DNA of 46,840 nucleotides, from positions 1 through 46,840 of the forward strand of contig CAJGDE010000002.1 of NCBI GenBank assembly GCA_904502135.1. Direction: 5' to 3'. Shown here one piece after another: positions 32,621-40,126 of this stretch. The notes under the pieces are model-generated. The model ran no database searches, was not told the DNA's origin, and saw only the letters and a list, made by a program, of their open reading frames with translations. This DNA comes from Kiritimatiellia bacterium. GTDB lineage: Bacteria > Verrucomicrobiota > Kiritimatiellia > RFP12 > UBA1067. The position numbers were made by a program, and so were the translations under genes. Positions within the stretch are counted from its first letter, which is position 1. Each line of letters opens with the position of its first letter.

Positions 32621-34351
32621 ATGAAACATCTTCTGCTTACTGTGGTTATTGCTTCAATTGCCGCATTGAATGCGGCTGACCGAACGATGTTATGGCCTTC
32701 GGTTGAGAAAATGCCGAATTACCAGGCACATCAGGTGGCGGCTATGACGCACGAAACTTCAAAGAAGGACTTCAATGCAGATAGCCATCGCATGCCCTAT
32801 CTTGAGTGGCATGAGGCTAAAAAAGGCGCTCCCAAGACAGACGTCTGCATGATATTGATTCCCGGCGGGGGATATTTCAAGTGTACGGGAAGCGTTAAGA
32901 AAAAATGCCTAGATAAGTTTCGTGATTTGGGCATCACATGCGTAAGTCTCGTTTATCGTACGCCGAGAGCGACCAATCAGCCGTTTTACGCAACCGCCTG
33001 GGCTGATGGGCAAAGAGCTGTGCGTCTTGTGCGCTCTGAAGCCGAGCGTCGCGGTTTCAATCCGGAGAAGATCGGCGTTGTCGGAATGTCGGCAGGTTCC
33101 CATCTTTCGCTTCTTTTAGCCGCAAGCTCGCAGACAAACGCGTACGCGGCGGTTGACAAGCTTGATGAAACGTCCTGCCACGTCAATTGGGCGTGTTTGT
33201 TTGCTCTCGCCTATGCCAAGACGGACGGCCTTGGTATACCGAATACGCGTGAAGGAGACGCCATAGACTCTCAGCTTGACAGCATCTTCATGTTTGACAA
33301 TAAGACATGTCCGATCTGGATGTCGCACGGCTCTTTAGATCCATATTCTCCATTTGCCTCTACTGCCGTCTACAGGAAACTGAGAAAAATGAAGATACCT
33401 TCAGAGGTGCATATTTATCCTGATAAGAAGCATCGTATTCTCGGGGTGGACAGAGCCGTTGAATTTATGTGGCAGATGGGCTTTTTAGGCAAGCTCCCCG
33501 CACCGGAAAAATTGATGGACCGTTATCCTTCGGATGATTACAGGGCCTCTTATTCCAAGACGAACGTCTGGCCGAAGGGCTGTGTTCCTTCATTCCAGGA
33601 GCATCAGTGCGAACCCTATCTTGAGTGGCATCACCCGAAAACGCTGAAGACGAAAGCGATTCAAATCATTTATTCGGGCGGCAGCTATCAAGGGAACACT
33701 CCTGACGGATTTGAGGTCGCTCCCGCTCGCAGATACCTTAATGAGCGCGGCATGACGGTAGTTACCATGCGTTATCGCACGCCAAGGCCGAAAGACCTCG
33801 CGAAGCATACGACCGCATGGCAGGATCTTCAAAGAACGATCCGCCTCGTCCGCAAAGAAGCTCCGTCTTACGGGCTTGACCCCGATCGAATCGGCATCAT
33901 GGGCTCTTCTGCCGGTGGCCATCTTACGCTTATGGGTGCGACCAGTTCGCGCCGCAAAGCTTACGCTCCGATAGACGAGATTGACAAGATCGCTTGCAAT
34001 GTGCAGTGGGCGATAGCGATATATCCGGCTTATTCGTTGACGGATGGTGCTGACGAATGCAATAAGTTCGGCGGGAATGAGGATTCCGCCCGACTCGTCA
34101 GAGAATTCTCGTTTGATCTTTCAACTTGTCCGATTCTTTTCATTCATGGCGATACCGATTTGTGGGCGGCGATGAATTCGGTTAAATGCTGGGAACAGCT
34201 CTCCCGGATGGGCATACAGTCTGAGCTTCATACTTTGGCGCTTAGGCCGCACTGTTTTCAGATGATTGCCTCGCCCAAGACAGGAAGCTACACGTGGCTT
34301 GAGCGTATCGGAGAGTTTTTAGACGCGAAAAAGTTCTGTGAAGATAAATAG
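32621..34351 (+). CDS. Secreted protein with two tandem alpha/beta-hydrolase esterase domains
   Basis: The 576-residue protein has a signal peptide (MKHLLLTVVIASIAALNAA) and two homologous halves. Half one has the oxyanion segment IPGGGYF, nucleophile Ser157 (GMSAGS), Asp240 (HGSLDPYSP) and His271. Half two has YSGGSYQG, Ser430 (GSSAGG), Asp511 or Asp513 (HGDTDLWA) and His544. Shared phrases include PYLEWH, YRTPR, TAWxDxQR and RLVR.EA. Both halves keep their triads, so both should be active. The family resembles acetyl-xylan or feruloyl-type esterases of the BD-FAE/xylan-esterase kind. It has its own promoter after the repeat block. Confidence 0.87.
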   Translation: MKHLLLTVVIASIAALNAADRTMLWPSVEKMPNYQAHQVAAMTHETSKKDFNADSHRMPYLEWHEAKKGAPKTDVCMILIPGGGYFKCTGSVKKKCLDKFRDLGITCVSLVYRTPRATNQPFYATAWADGQRAVRLVRSEAERRGFNPEKIGVVGMSAGSHLSLLLAASSQTNAYAAVDKLDETSCHVNWACLFALAYAKTDGLGIPNTREGDAIDSQLDSIFMFDNKTCPIWMSHGSLDPYSPFASTAVYRKLRKMKIPSEVHIYPDKKHRILGVDRAVEFMWQMGFLGKLPAPEKLMDRYPSDDYRASYSKTNVWPKGCVPSFQEHQCEPYLEWHHPKTLKTKAIQIIYSGGSYQGNTPDGFEVAPARRYLNERGMTVVTMRYRTPRPKDLAKHTTAWQDLQRTIRLVRKEAPSYGLDPDRIGIMGSSAGGHLTLMGATSSRRKAYAPIDEIDKIACNVQWAIAIYPAYSLTDGADECNKFGGNEDSARLVREFSFDLSTCPILFIHGDTDLWAAMNSVKCWEQLSRMGIQSELHTLALRPHCFQMIASPKTGSYTWLERIGEFLDAKKFCEDK

Positions 34352-34355
34352 GCTC

Positions 34356-34385
34356 TTGCAGGCTTACCGGTGAAATTGGTATAAT
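34356..34385 (+). promoter_or_regulatory. Promoter of the prepilin cassette, leaderless
   Basis: TTGCAG (34356-34361) and TATAAT (34380-34385) are 18 bases apart. Six bases lie between the -10 box and ATG 34392, which places the predicted transcription start on the A of the start codon. Confidence 0.75.
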
Positions 34386-34391
34386 CAAAGT

Positions 34392-34547
34392 ATGAAAAAC
34401 CGCATGAAAAGAGGTCAAGCCATGTTAGAGTATGTTGTGGCGTTCGCTTCTCTGCTTGTGGTGGTCGGAATTTTATTTTCTCTCGTGAATGTGGCGAAAA
34501 AATATGCGCAGCGCACAGAGAATCTTGTCAGAAGTGAATATCCCTGA
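34392..34547 (+). CDS. Flp-type prepilin-like peptide 1
   Basis: The 51-residue peptide has a basic start and then RGQAMLEYVVAFASLLVVVGILFSLV. This is the Flp/TadE-type prepilin pattern, where a prepilin peptidase would cut between Gly8 and Gln9 ahead of the conserved Glu13-Tyr14. The mature part is a single hydrophobic helix and a short polar tail. Its start codon sits exactly where the promoter predicts the 5' end. It is the first of five prepilin-like genes in the cassette. Confidence 0.8.
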   Translation: MKNRMKRGQAMLEYVVAFASLLVVVGILFSLVNVAKKYAQRTENLVRSEYP

Positions 34548-34561
34548 AACAAGGAGGTAAA

Positions 34562-34786
34562 ATGAATATTAAAAAGTCGCTAAAAAAAGGTCAGACGATG
34601 GTCGAGTATATCATCATCGTCGGTTTGATTGCAATTTCTCTGATTGCGGTGTTTACATACCTTGCTCGCGCTATCGGAAAGAAAGCCGCAGGCGCCACTG
34701 AATCGCTTTCAAGCCAAGAAGGTTCAAGCGCCAAGAGCGCCGCCGAAGGCATCAGTGAAGATTCTATAAAGAAGCTCGGAGAATAA
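34562..34786 (+). CDS. Flp-type prepilin-like peptide 2
   Basis: The 74-residue peptide has the motif KGQTMVEYIIIVGLIAISLI with the conserved Glu and Tyr after the predicted Gly-Gln cleavage site. A Ser/Glu/Ala-rich tail follows. Its N-terminal helix resembles Flp pilins. An AAGGAGG site precedes ATG 34562. It is the closest match here to a major pilin. Confidence 0.85.
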   Translation: MNIKKSLKKGQTMVEYIIIVGLIAISLIAVFTYLARAIGKKAAGATESLSSQEGSSAKSAAEGISEDSIKKLGE

Positions 34787-34787
34787 T

Positions 34788-35294
34788 ATGTCTCATCCCC
34801 GCGTTAATAAACCGCGGGCAACAACCGTCAAAGCCGTTCCCGGTCAAGCTATGATTGAAACGGTTTTGGCGGTAGTTATTGTCACGTTTCTTTTTCTTGT
34901 GCTCTTTAGACTGTCGCAGATGCTTACGGGCAAAATAATGCTTGAGCATGCTGCGATGCGATCGGCAAGGGCCCGCACGGTTGGCTTTAATGATTTTATG
35001 TGCAAAAAGGCGGCTCGCGTGGCTATGATACCGGTTGCCGGAAAGCGTCTTTGGCCTGAAGGAGACGAGTTTGATTATTCCATGGAATTGGCGCGCATTC
35101 CCATTTATATGGGAACGCCCAATGGCGCTGTCGCTAACGGCGTTTTGGAATATGAAGCCTGGCATAGCCTTAAGATTGAACCGGGTGGCGGATATAATTC
35201 CCGTGTCAGCCTTAAGAATGAATGGTTTGATCTTGAGGGTGAGGCCACGATCGAAAAGAATTATCAATTGTATCTTACGGATCAGGGGCGATGA
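34788..35294 (+). CDS. TadE-like pseudopilin
   Basis: The 168-residue protein has PGQAMIETVLAVVIVTFLFLVLF near its start. This is a Gly-Gln cleavage site, a Glu at the right place and one membrane helix. A longer periplasmic domain follows. The size and layout fit TadE-type minor pilins. It starts one base after the previous stop, with a GGAG site upstream, and ends in an ATGA overlap with the next gene. Confidence 0.75.
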   Translation: MSHPRVNKPRATTVKAVPGQAMIETVLAVVIVTFLFLVLFRLSQMLTGKIMLEHAAMRSARARTVGFNDFMCKKAARVAMIPVAGKRLWPEGDEFDYSMELARIPIYMGTPNGAVANGVLEYEAWHSLKIEPGGGYNSRVSLKNEWFDLEGEATIEKNYQLYLTDQGR

Positions 35295-36676
35295 AAGCGA
35301 AAAGCGGGCAGATTGTTCTTTATTTGGTGCTTGTTCTCGTCGCCATAACTTTTTTGGCGGTGATGAATGTCAGCGCGTATCTGGGCGTTTCCGCTAAAAA
35401 TAAGACGATGAACGCTGGTGACGCCGCCGCGCTGGCGGTGGCAAAATACCAAGGTGAACTTTTAAATAAGATAGGGTCGTTAAACATAGAACATCTTAAG
35501 GCAGCGATAGAAAACGACGAAGAGAAGTGCAATTCGATAATGAAAGAAGTGCGCGAGACATGTTTTCTCGCGCCTCTTGAAGGGATACGCTTAGGCAACG
35601 AAGCTGCTAAAGCGAATGGAATTGAGATAGACGATAGGATGGGTCAGATTCTCAAGCAGCACGCAAACGACATACGTGTGCATTACGTTGTAACGCCTGA
35701 GTTGTACCCGCCCTTGTGGGAAGGCGCATGGGAAGAATATGCGCTTAGGCTTGAACTTGCTATCGCCTCCGGCGTTTATGCAGGTCCCGACAATATCGAT
35801 TTCGTAGACGCCGCCGGTGGCCATTTGCTTATGGTGGAGCAGTTTTACAATGCTATCGCCGGGCGCAATTGGTGCTGGTTTCATTTCAATGCACCGGGGA
35901 TTCTTGGCACATATTCAAGTTATCAAAGCTGGGATCCGCTGCCTTTTGCCGATCCTGAGAAACGCAGGCAGCGCTGCGCTAATAGTGAAGTATATTCGCT
36001 TAATTTAAATCCCCGTACAGGTAGCGCAGTGGATTTGCTGGGGACGAATCTCATCATGCGATTGACCGGATCTACGATTGAGGAATTGCAGAATTCTTAC
36101 ATAATTACAAATCAGAATCAGGTTTGGTATTTTTATGGTGATATGTGGAGGAAATGGTGGGAGATGGATCCTGATGGTGAGTGGCAGTTTCCCGTGGTGG
36201 GGCCTCCGAAAAAAGAATATGATGTAAGAGGCGCGGCTGCCGTCTGTAGGGTCACAAAGCTTATCCCCGATGTCATTTCAGATTCTAAAGGCCAAAAAAG
36301 CGTCTGGTCGGCGGCGGCAAAACCGTTCGGCACGGTCGAAAATCTTGATGGCGAAACGGATGTTGTGACGGCGCTAAGAAATTTTGTCGTTCCGTCTTTT
36401 ACCGACGCGAAGCTGGTGCCGCTTGACGCGGTCGGAGGCAAGGATCTTTCAACGGCCGATCCCGATTGGATGCTTCATGTAAGAGAGCATCTGCCTAAAT
36501 ATCTTGATGATGGGCCAGGCACGCTGCCGTCTTGTTATTATTGCAGTCAGCTTAAATTGTGGGAGCGTGATTATTTTAGACAGTCCGGCAGGAGATGGCT
36601 TAAATATAATTCCGACACATGCATAAGATCACACGGGCCGGGGCCCGCGCATGGAGGCACTCCTCATGGGCACTAA
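35291..36676 (+). CDS. TadG-like protein with N-terminal pilin-type helix
   Basis: The 461-residue protein begins KAKSGQIVLYLVLVLVAITFLAVMNVSA, a membrane helix like those of TadG/TadE-like proteins, though the prepilin Glu is missing. The NAGDAAALAVAKYQGELLNKIG stretch next to it matches TadG-like proteins (DAAALA). The remaining large extracytoplasmic domain has no recognised fold. It is coupled by ATGA to the TadE-like gene. No von Willebrand domain is obvious. Confidence 0.7.
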   Translation: MKAKSGQIVLYLVLVLVAITFLAVMNVSAYLGVSAKNKTMNAGDAAALAVAKYQGELLNKIGSLNIEHLKAAIENDEEKCNSIMKEVRETCFLAPLEGIRLGNEAAKANGIEIDDRMGQILKQHANDIRVHYVVTPELYPPLWEGAWEEYALRLELAIASGVYAGPDNIDFVDAAGGHLLMVEQFYNAIAGRNWCWFHFNAPGILGTYSSYQSWDPLPFADPEKRRQRCANSEVYSLNLNPRTGSAVDLLGTNLIMRLTGSTIEELQNSYIITNQNQVWYFYGDMWRKWWEMDPDGEWQFPVVGPPKKEYDVRGAAAVCRVTKLIPDVISDSKGQKSVWSAAAKPFGTVENLDGETDVVTALRNFVVPSFTDAKLVPLDAVGGKDLSTADPDWMLHVREHLPKYLDDGPGTLPSCYYCSQLKLWERDYFRQSGRRWLKYNSDTCIRSHGPGPAHGGTPHGH

Positions 36677-36935
36677 GAAAGCTCAGGCTTTAATGGAACT
36701 TGCTGTCGGGATGTTTACGATAGCTCTTGTGGTAAGTCTTCTTACAGCTTACGCCATGTATATTGCCAAGAGCCTTAAAGCTCAGAACACTCTTAGAAGC
36801 GGCAATAGCGCATCGTCTTCATCAAAAAGCGATACCGTTGAGGTTGGAGAATTTGCGGGTGAACATCTTTTTGGCAAATCAAAACTTCAGATACGTGAAA
36901 AAGTAGTCATGCCAAGTACGGTGATAATCAAATGA
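36666..36935 (+). CDS. Prepilin-like peptide 5
   Basis: The 89-residue peptide begins MGTKKAQALMELAVGMFTIALVV, with Ala-Gln at the predicted cleavage position and the conserved Glu. A Ser-rich tail follows. I chose ATG 36666, 8 bases after GGAGG (36653-36657). A start at 36651 would add five residues. It overlaps the TadG-like gene by 11 bases and the peptidase gene by 4. Confidence 0.65.
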   Translation: MGTKKAQALMELAVGMFTIALVVSLLTAYAMYIAKSLKAQNTLRSGNSASSSSKSDTVEVGEFAGEHLFGKSKLQIREKVVMPSTVIIK

Positions 36936-37939
36936 GAATAAAAAGCATACAACGGTTTCTTTGCGCAAATGACATTGATGCGGCGCTTATATTCAATGAG
37001 GCGAACATCCTTTCTTTAACGGGAATTAAGTGTGACAATGCTTGTCTTTTAGTGAAATCGCGCGATTTCCTTTTTTTTACTGATTTCAGATATATTCCGG
37101 AAGTGCGCAGGTTGAGAAGCGATATTAAGGTGCGCGATATAAAGCGTTTGTACTCAAATTTCCCGAAAGCGTCGAAAATAGGTTTTGAGCCGTCTATTTC
37201 ATACGGCAGATTTATGCAGATGAAAAAGGCTTTCCCAAAGGCCGAGTTTATTGATATTTCCGATGTGATTTCAGATTTAAGATCTGTAAAAACTTCAGAT
37301 GAGATAGATAGGATAAGACGGGCAGAAGCGCTGAATGTCGAAATTTTCAATTCGGCCATTTCGCTTTTTTCTCCAGGAATGACGGAGAAGGAGATGGCGC
37401 TTATAATTAAGCGCATGATGATTGAAAGAGCTGAAGGCGAAGCATTTGAGACGATCGTCTGTGTCGGTGCGAATGCGGCAGAATGCCATCATAGGCCTGA
37501 TGATACCGTTTGGAACGGCCGAGAGGGCGTACTAATCGATCTTGGGCTTAAACTTGATGGGGTCTGCAGCGATCTTACGCGCAACATTCTGCCTAAGCGC
37601 CCGTCGAAACTCTACAAAAAGGTCTATGACGTTGTTTTAGAGGCTAACCGTAGCGCCATAAAAGCGGCAAAACCCGGCATTTCAGCTAAGGCGTTAGATA
37701 AAATCGCGCGTGATGTTATAACAAAGGCCGGTTTCGGAAAATGTTTCGGACACAGTCTCGGACATGGAGTAGGTTATGAGATTCACGAATCGCCCACTCT
37801 TTCAAAGCGTTTCAATACGATACTCAAGCCCGGTATGATCGTGACGATCGAGCCTGGCATATATCTTGAGGGGAATCTTGGTGTCAGGATAGAAGACCTT
37901 ATTTTGATTACGGAAGAGGGTTGTGAGGTCTTATCTTAA
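36932..37939 (+). CDS. M24-family metallopeptidase (Xaa-Pro aminopeptidase-like)
   Basis: The 335-residue protein has a creatinase/prolidase-type N-terminal domain and a pita-bread M24 catalytic domain. The metal ligands are visible in LIDLGLK (first Asp), SDLTRN (second Asp), FGHSLGHGVG (His), TIEPGIY (Glu) and RIEDLI (Glu). It should remove an N-terminal residue before proline from peptides in the cytoplasm. It is coupled by ATGA to the prepilin gene; co-transcription may not mean shared function. It ends facing the tcdA gene across 17 bases. Confidence 0.9.
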   Translation: MRIKSIQRFLCANDIDAALIFNEANILSLTGIKCDNACLLVKSRDFLFFTDFRYIPEVRRLRSDIKVRDIKRLYSNFPKASKIGFEPSISYGRFMQMKKAFPKAEFIDISDVISDLRSVKTSDEIDRIRRAEALNVEIFNSAISLFSPGMTEKEMALIIKRMMIERAEGEAFETIVCVGANAAECHHRPDDTVWNGREGVLIDLGLKLDGVCSDLTRNILPKRPSKLYKKVYDVVLEANRSAIKAAKPGISAKALDKIARDVITKAGFGKCFGHSLGHGVGYEIHESPTLSKRFNTILKPGMIVTIEPGIYLEGNLGVRIEDLILITEEGCEVLS

Positions 37940-37954
37940 GTTTTTTTCCTTAAG
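37935..37954. terminator. Weak hairpin between convergent genes
   Basis: CTTAAG (37935-37940) and CTTAAG (37949-37954) can pair around a T-rich 8-base loop, with TTTATTTT after it on the plus strand. It lies between the ends of the M24 and tcdA genes and could stop transcription weakly from the plus side. Confidence 0.35.
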
Positions 37955-37956
37955 CT

Positions 37957-38637
37957 TTATTTTGTCAGGCGCTCAATCGCTTTTGAGGCAAGAATCATAC
38001 CGAAGGTGGCGGTGACCTGTATGAGGCTGCCTTTGATTTCCTCCGTCTGTGATTGGCTCTTGGGCTCTTTTGACCAGACGGCATAAAAGCGTGCGGGTCT
38101 TAAGCCCAGTTTCTTGAATTTCTCTCTTAATGCCCGCGCCAGACCATCGCCGCATACTTTATCGAAAGGCGTGTATGTTATTTTGAGCGGATCGTGTCTG
38201 AAGGCTGCTCCCATACTTGAAATTACCGGTATTTTCGCAGCGAGAGATTTTAAGATGAGCTCGGCTTTGTTGGCTACGCTGTCTATTGCGTCTATGACAA
38301 GGTCGTAGCCTTCGATCTTTTCACTGATCCAGCGCCTTGGCTGCGCTATAACGTTGCACTTCGGCGCAACGTCTCTTAAGCGTTCCGCCAAAGCTTCAAC
38401 TTTGAGTCTCCCTATGGTTGAACGTGCCGCCTGAAGCTGTCTGTTGAGATTCGACTCTACGACAATATCGTCATCTATGAGCGTTAAGTTACCTACACCT
38501 GTGCGAGCGAGAGCCTCGGCGCACCAGCTTCCGACGCCGCCGACGCCGACTATGAGTACGTGTGCAGAGGCCAGCTTTCTCATGGCCCCTTCGCCAAGAA
38601 GCGCAGTTGATCTTGATTGTATTTCTTTTTCGTTCAC
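37957..38637 (-). CDS. tcdA: tRNA threonylcarbamoyladenosine dehydratase (TcdA/CsdL)
   Basis: This E1-like enzyme adenylates and cyclises t6A at tRNA position 37 to ct6A. The 226 residues show the ATP-binding GVGGVGSWCAE, the Asp-containing LIDDDIVVESNLNRQ, and DAIDSVANKAELI, all typical of the ThiF/MoeB/TcdA fold. TcdA is favoured over ThiF/MoeB by the short length and the ISSMGAAFRHDPLKI segment. Its start overlaps the nadD fusion stop by 4 bases, so it is the last gene of the minus-strand operon. Confidence 0.9.
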   Translation of the reverse strand: MNEKEIQSRSTALLGEGAMRKLASAHVLIVGVGGVGSWCAEALARTGVGNLTLIDDDIVVESNLNRQLQAARSTIGRLKVEALAERLRDVAPKCNVIAQPRRWISEKIEGYDLVIDAIDSVANKAELILKSLAAKIPVISSMGAAFRHDPLKITYTPFDKVCGDGLARALREKFKKLGLRPARFYAVWSKEPKSQSQTEEIKGSLIQVTATFGMILASKAIERLTK

Positions 38638-39320
38638 GGCTTCAGGTAGAGTCTACAGTGACAAAGGCCTTTGAAGGTTTCGTCTGCGAGCTGGCCTTTG
38701 AATTCTTCGCAGGGGCAGAGGAATTCGGGCGTTTTCGGTATCCTACAGGGGCAATAACCTTCTTTTCTCTTTAGTCCGGAAAGAACGGCGGAGGTGATTT
38801 TCTCGTCTTTATTGTATGAAACGCGGTGTTTCAGCAAGAGCGCGACTTCTTCAGGAACGAGATCACTGAAATCCTCAGAGGCGGCAAGGCGTTTTCTTAT
38901 TTCGGTTGAGCTTTCTTCAGTGCGGGGATAAGCCTTAAATTCGCAAAGACTTTTCAGCTTGTCGATGTCTTTCCATCGGTCGAGGCCCGCTAAGGAGTCT
39001 TCTCCTATGATAAAAAAGATTTTCTCTGCTGGGTTTTCTTCTGATATCTCTTTTACCGTATCAATCGCATAAGATACGCCGCCGCGTTTGATTTCGCGTT
39101 CATCGACCGTAACCTCGGCTGTTGTGTTGAAGGCGGCTCTTAGCAGCAATGCGCGGTCATAGTCTCCATTGGGCGCATGATCGCTTTTGAAGGGGTTTAC
39201 GGATGCCGGTATCACATAGAGCTTTGAGAGGCCCAGATCTTTTATCGCGGCTTTTGCGATAGCGACATGACCATTGTGGACAGGGTCGAAGCTGCCTCCG
39301 AAAATACCGATTGCGCCCAT
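38634..39320 (-). CDS. nadD: Nicotinate-nucleotide adenylyltransferase fused to a ferredoxin-thioredoxin-reductase-like domain
   Basis: Residues 1-170 form NadD, which makes nicotinate adenine dinucleotide in NAD synthesis. They include GGSFDPVHNGH (8-18), the ESSTEIRKRL motif (136-145) and LVPEEVALLLKHRVSYN. Between CEFKAYPR and ESSTEIR about 20-30 residues of a usual NadD are missing. Residues 172-228 have CPC (190-192), CPC (202-204) and CHC (220-222), the Cys pattern of the catalytic FTR subunit, whose Cys bind [4Fe-4S] and form a disulfide. The AAAGGAG site precedes ATG 39320. Reading is continuous. The fusion could tie NAD synthesis to redox state, which is inference. Confidence 0.88.
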   Translation of the reverse strand: MGAIGIFGGSFDPVHNGHVAIAKAAIKDLGLSKLYVIPASVNPFKSDHAPNGDYDRALLLRAAFNTTAEVTVDEREIKRGGVSYAIDTVKEISEENPAEKIFFIIGEDSLAGLDRWKDIDKLKSLCEFKAYPRTEESSTEIRKRLAASEDFSDLVPEEVALLLKHRVSYNKDEKITSAVLSGLKRKEGYCPCRIPKTPEFLCPCEEFKGQLADETFKGLCHCRLYLKP

Positions 39321-39334
39321 TTTTTTTTGCTCCT

Positions 39335-40126
39335 TTAAGCGAGTTCTTTTGAACGTGCCGCCGCCGCCTTAAGCGTTTCAGCGACGATCTTTTTGAAATC
39401 TGGGTTTGAGAGTTTTTCCATTCCGGCGGCAGTGGTGCCGCCTTTTGTGGCAACTCCCGCTATAAATTCGCCGAGATCAGGAGCGTTTTCTCTCAGATAT
39501 TTCGCGGTGCCGTACATCGTCTGCTCGGCAAGGAGCCTTGCTACTTCAGGTTTCAGACCGAGTTTTACGGCTCCTTCGGTCATCGCTTCTTGCATATATG
39601 CGAAATAAGCCGGTCCTGAGCCTGAAAGGGCGGTTACGGCATCGAAATCCTTTTCTGCGATGATCGCCGTAGCTCCTGCCGCCCCCAGGATCTTCTCCAC
39701 CTTCTTCACGTCCTTTTGCGTGGCGTTTTTCCCTGGAGCGATCGCGCACATTCCGGCATTTGCCCTGAGAGCAAGGTTCGGCATCACACGTATTATTTTG
39801 ACATTGGAGCCGAAAACTTTTTTGAGAAAAGAAAGTTTCTTTCCTGCGACAATGGATACGAGAGTTTGTGTTGATTTCAGAAGGGTCTTCGTTTCTTTCG
39901 CTACAGTTTCAACATCCTGAGGCTTTACCGATAAAAATATAAGTTTGGCGCATGAGGCCACTTCAGCGAGACTGTCTGTGACGCAGACTTGATATTTTTT
40001 TGTAAGTTCCTTCGCCCTGTCGCTGTTTTTTTCGGCCATTATCACTTTTGTTTTGTCAGGTATCGCCGAGAGTATGCCCTCGGCCATTTTGCCTGCACCA
40101 AAAAAACCAATATCGAATTTTTTCAT
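39335..40126 (-). CDS. proC: Pyrroline-5-carboxylate reductase
   Basis: ProC reduces 1-pyrroline-5-carboxylate to proline with NAD(P)H. The 263 residues start KKFDIGFFGAGKMAEG (Rossmann fold). They include FLSVKPQDV, RVMPNLA and the C-terminal signature ALSGSGPAYFAYMQEAMTEGAV, plus GTTAAG. I chose ATG 40126, which overlaps the dsbD stop (ATGA) and follows an AGAGGAAAA site. A longer in-frame extension to 40330 lies inside dsbD and has no family likeness. It is 14 bases from the nadD fusion. Confidence 0.95.
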   Translation of the reverse strand: MKKFDIGFFGAGKMAEGILSAIPDKTKVIMAEKNSDRAKELTKKYQVCVTDSLAEVASCAKLIFLSVKPQDVETVAKETKTLLKSTQTLVSIVAGKKLSFLKKVFGSNVKIIRVMPNLALRANAGMCAIAPGKNATQKDVKKVEKILGAAGATAIIAEKDFDAVTALSGSGPAYFAYMQEAMTEGAVKLGLKPEVARLLAEQTMYGTAKYLRENAPDLGEFIAGVATKGGTTAAGMEKLSNPDFKKIVAETLKAAAARSKELA

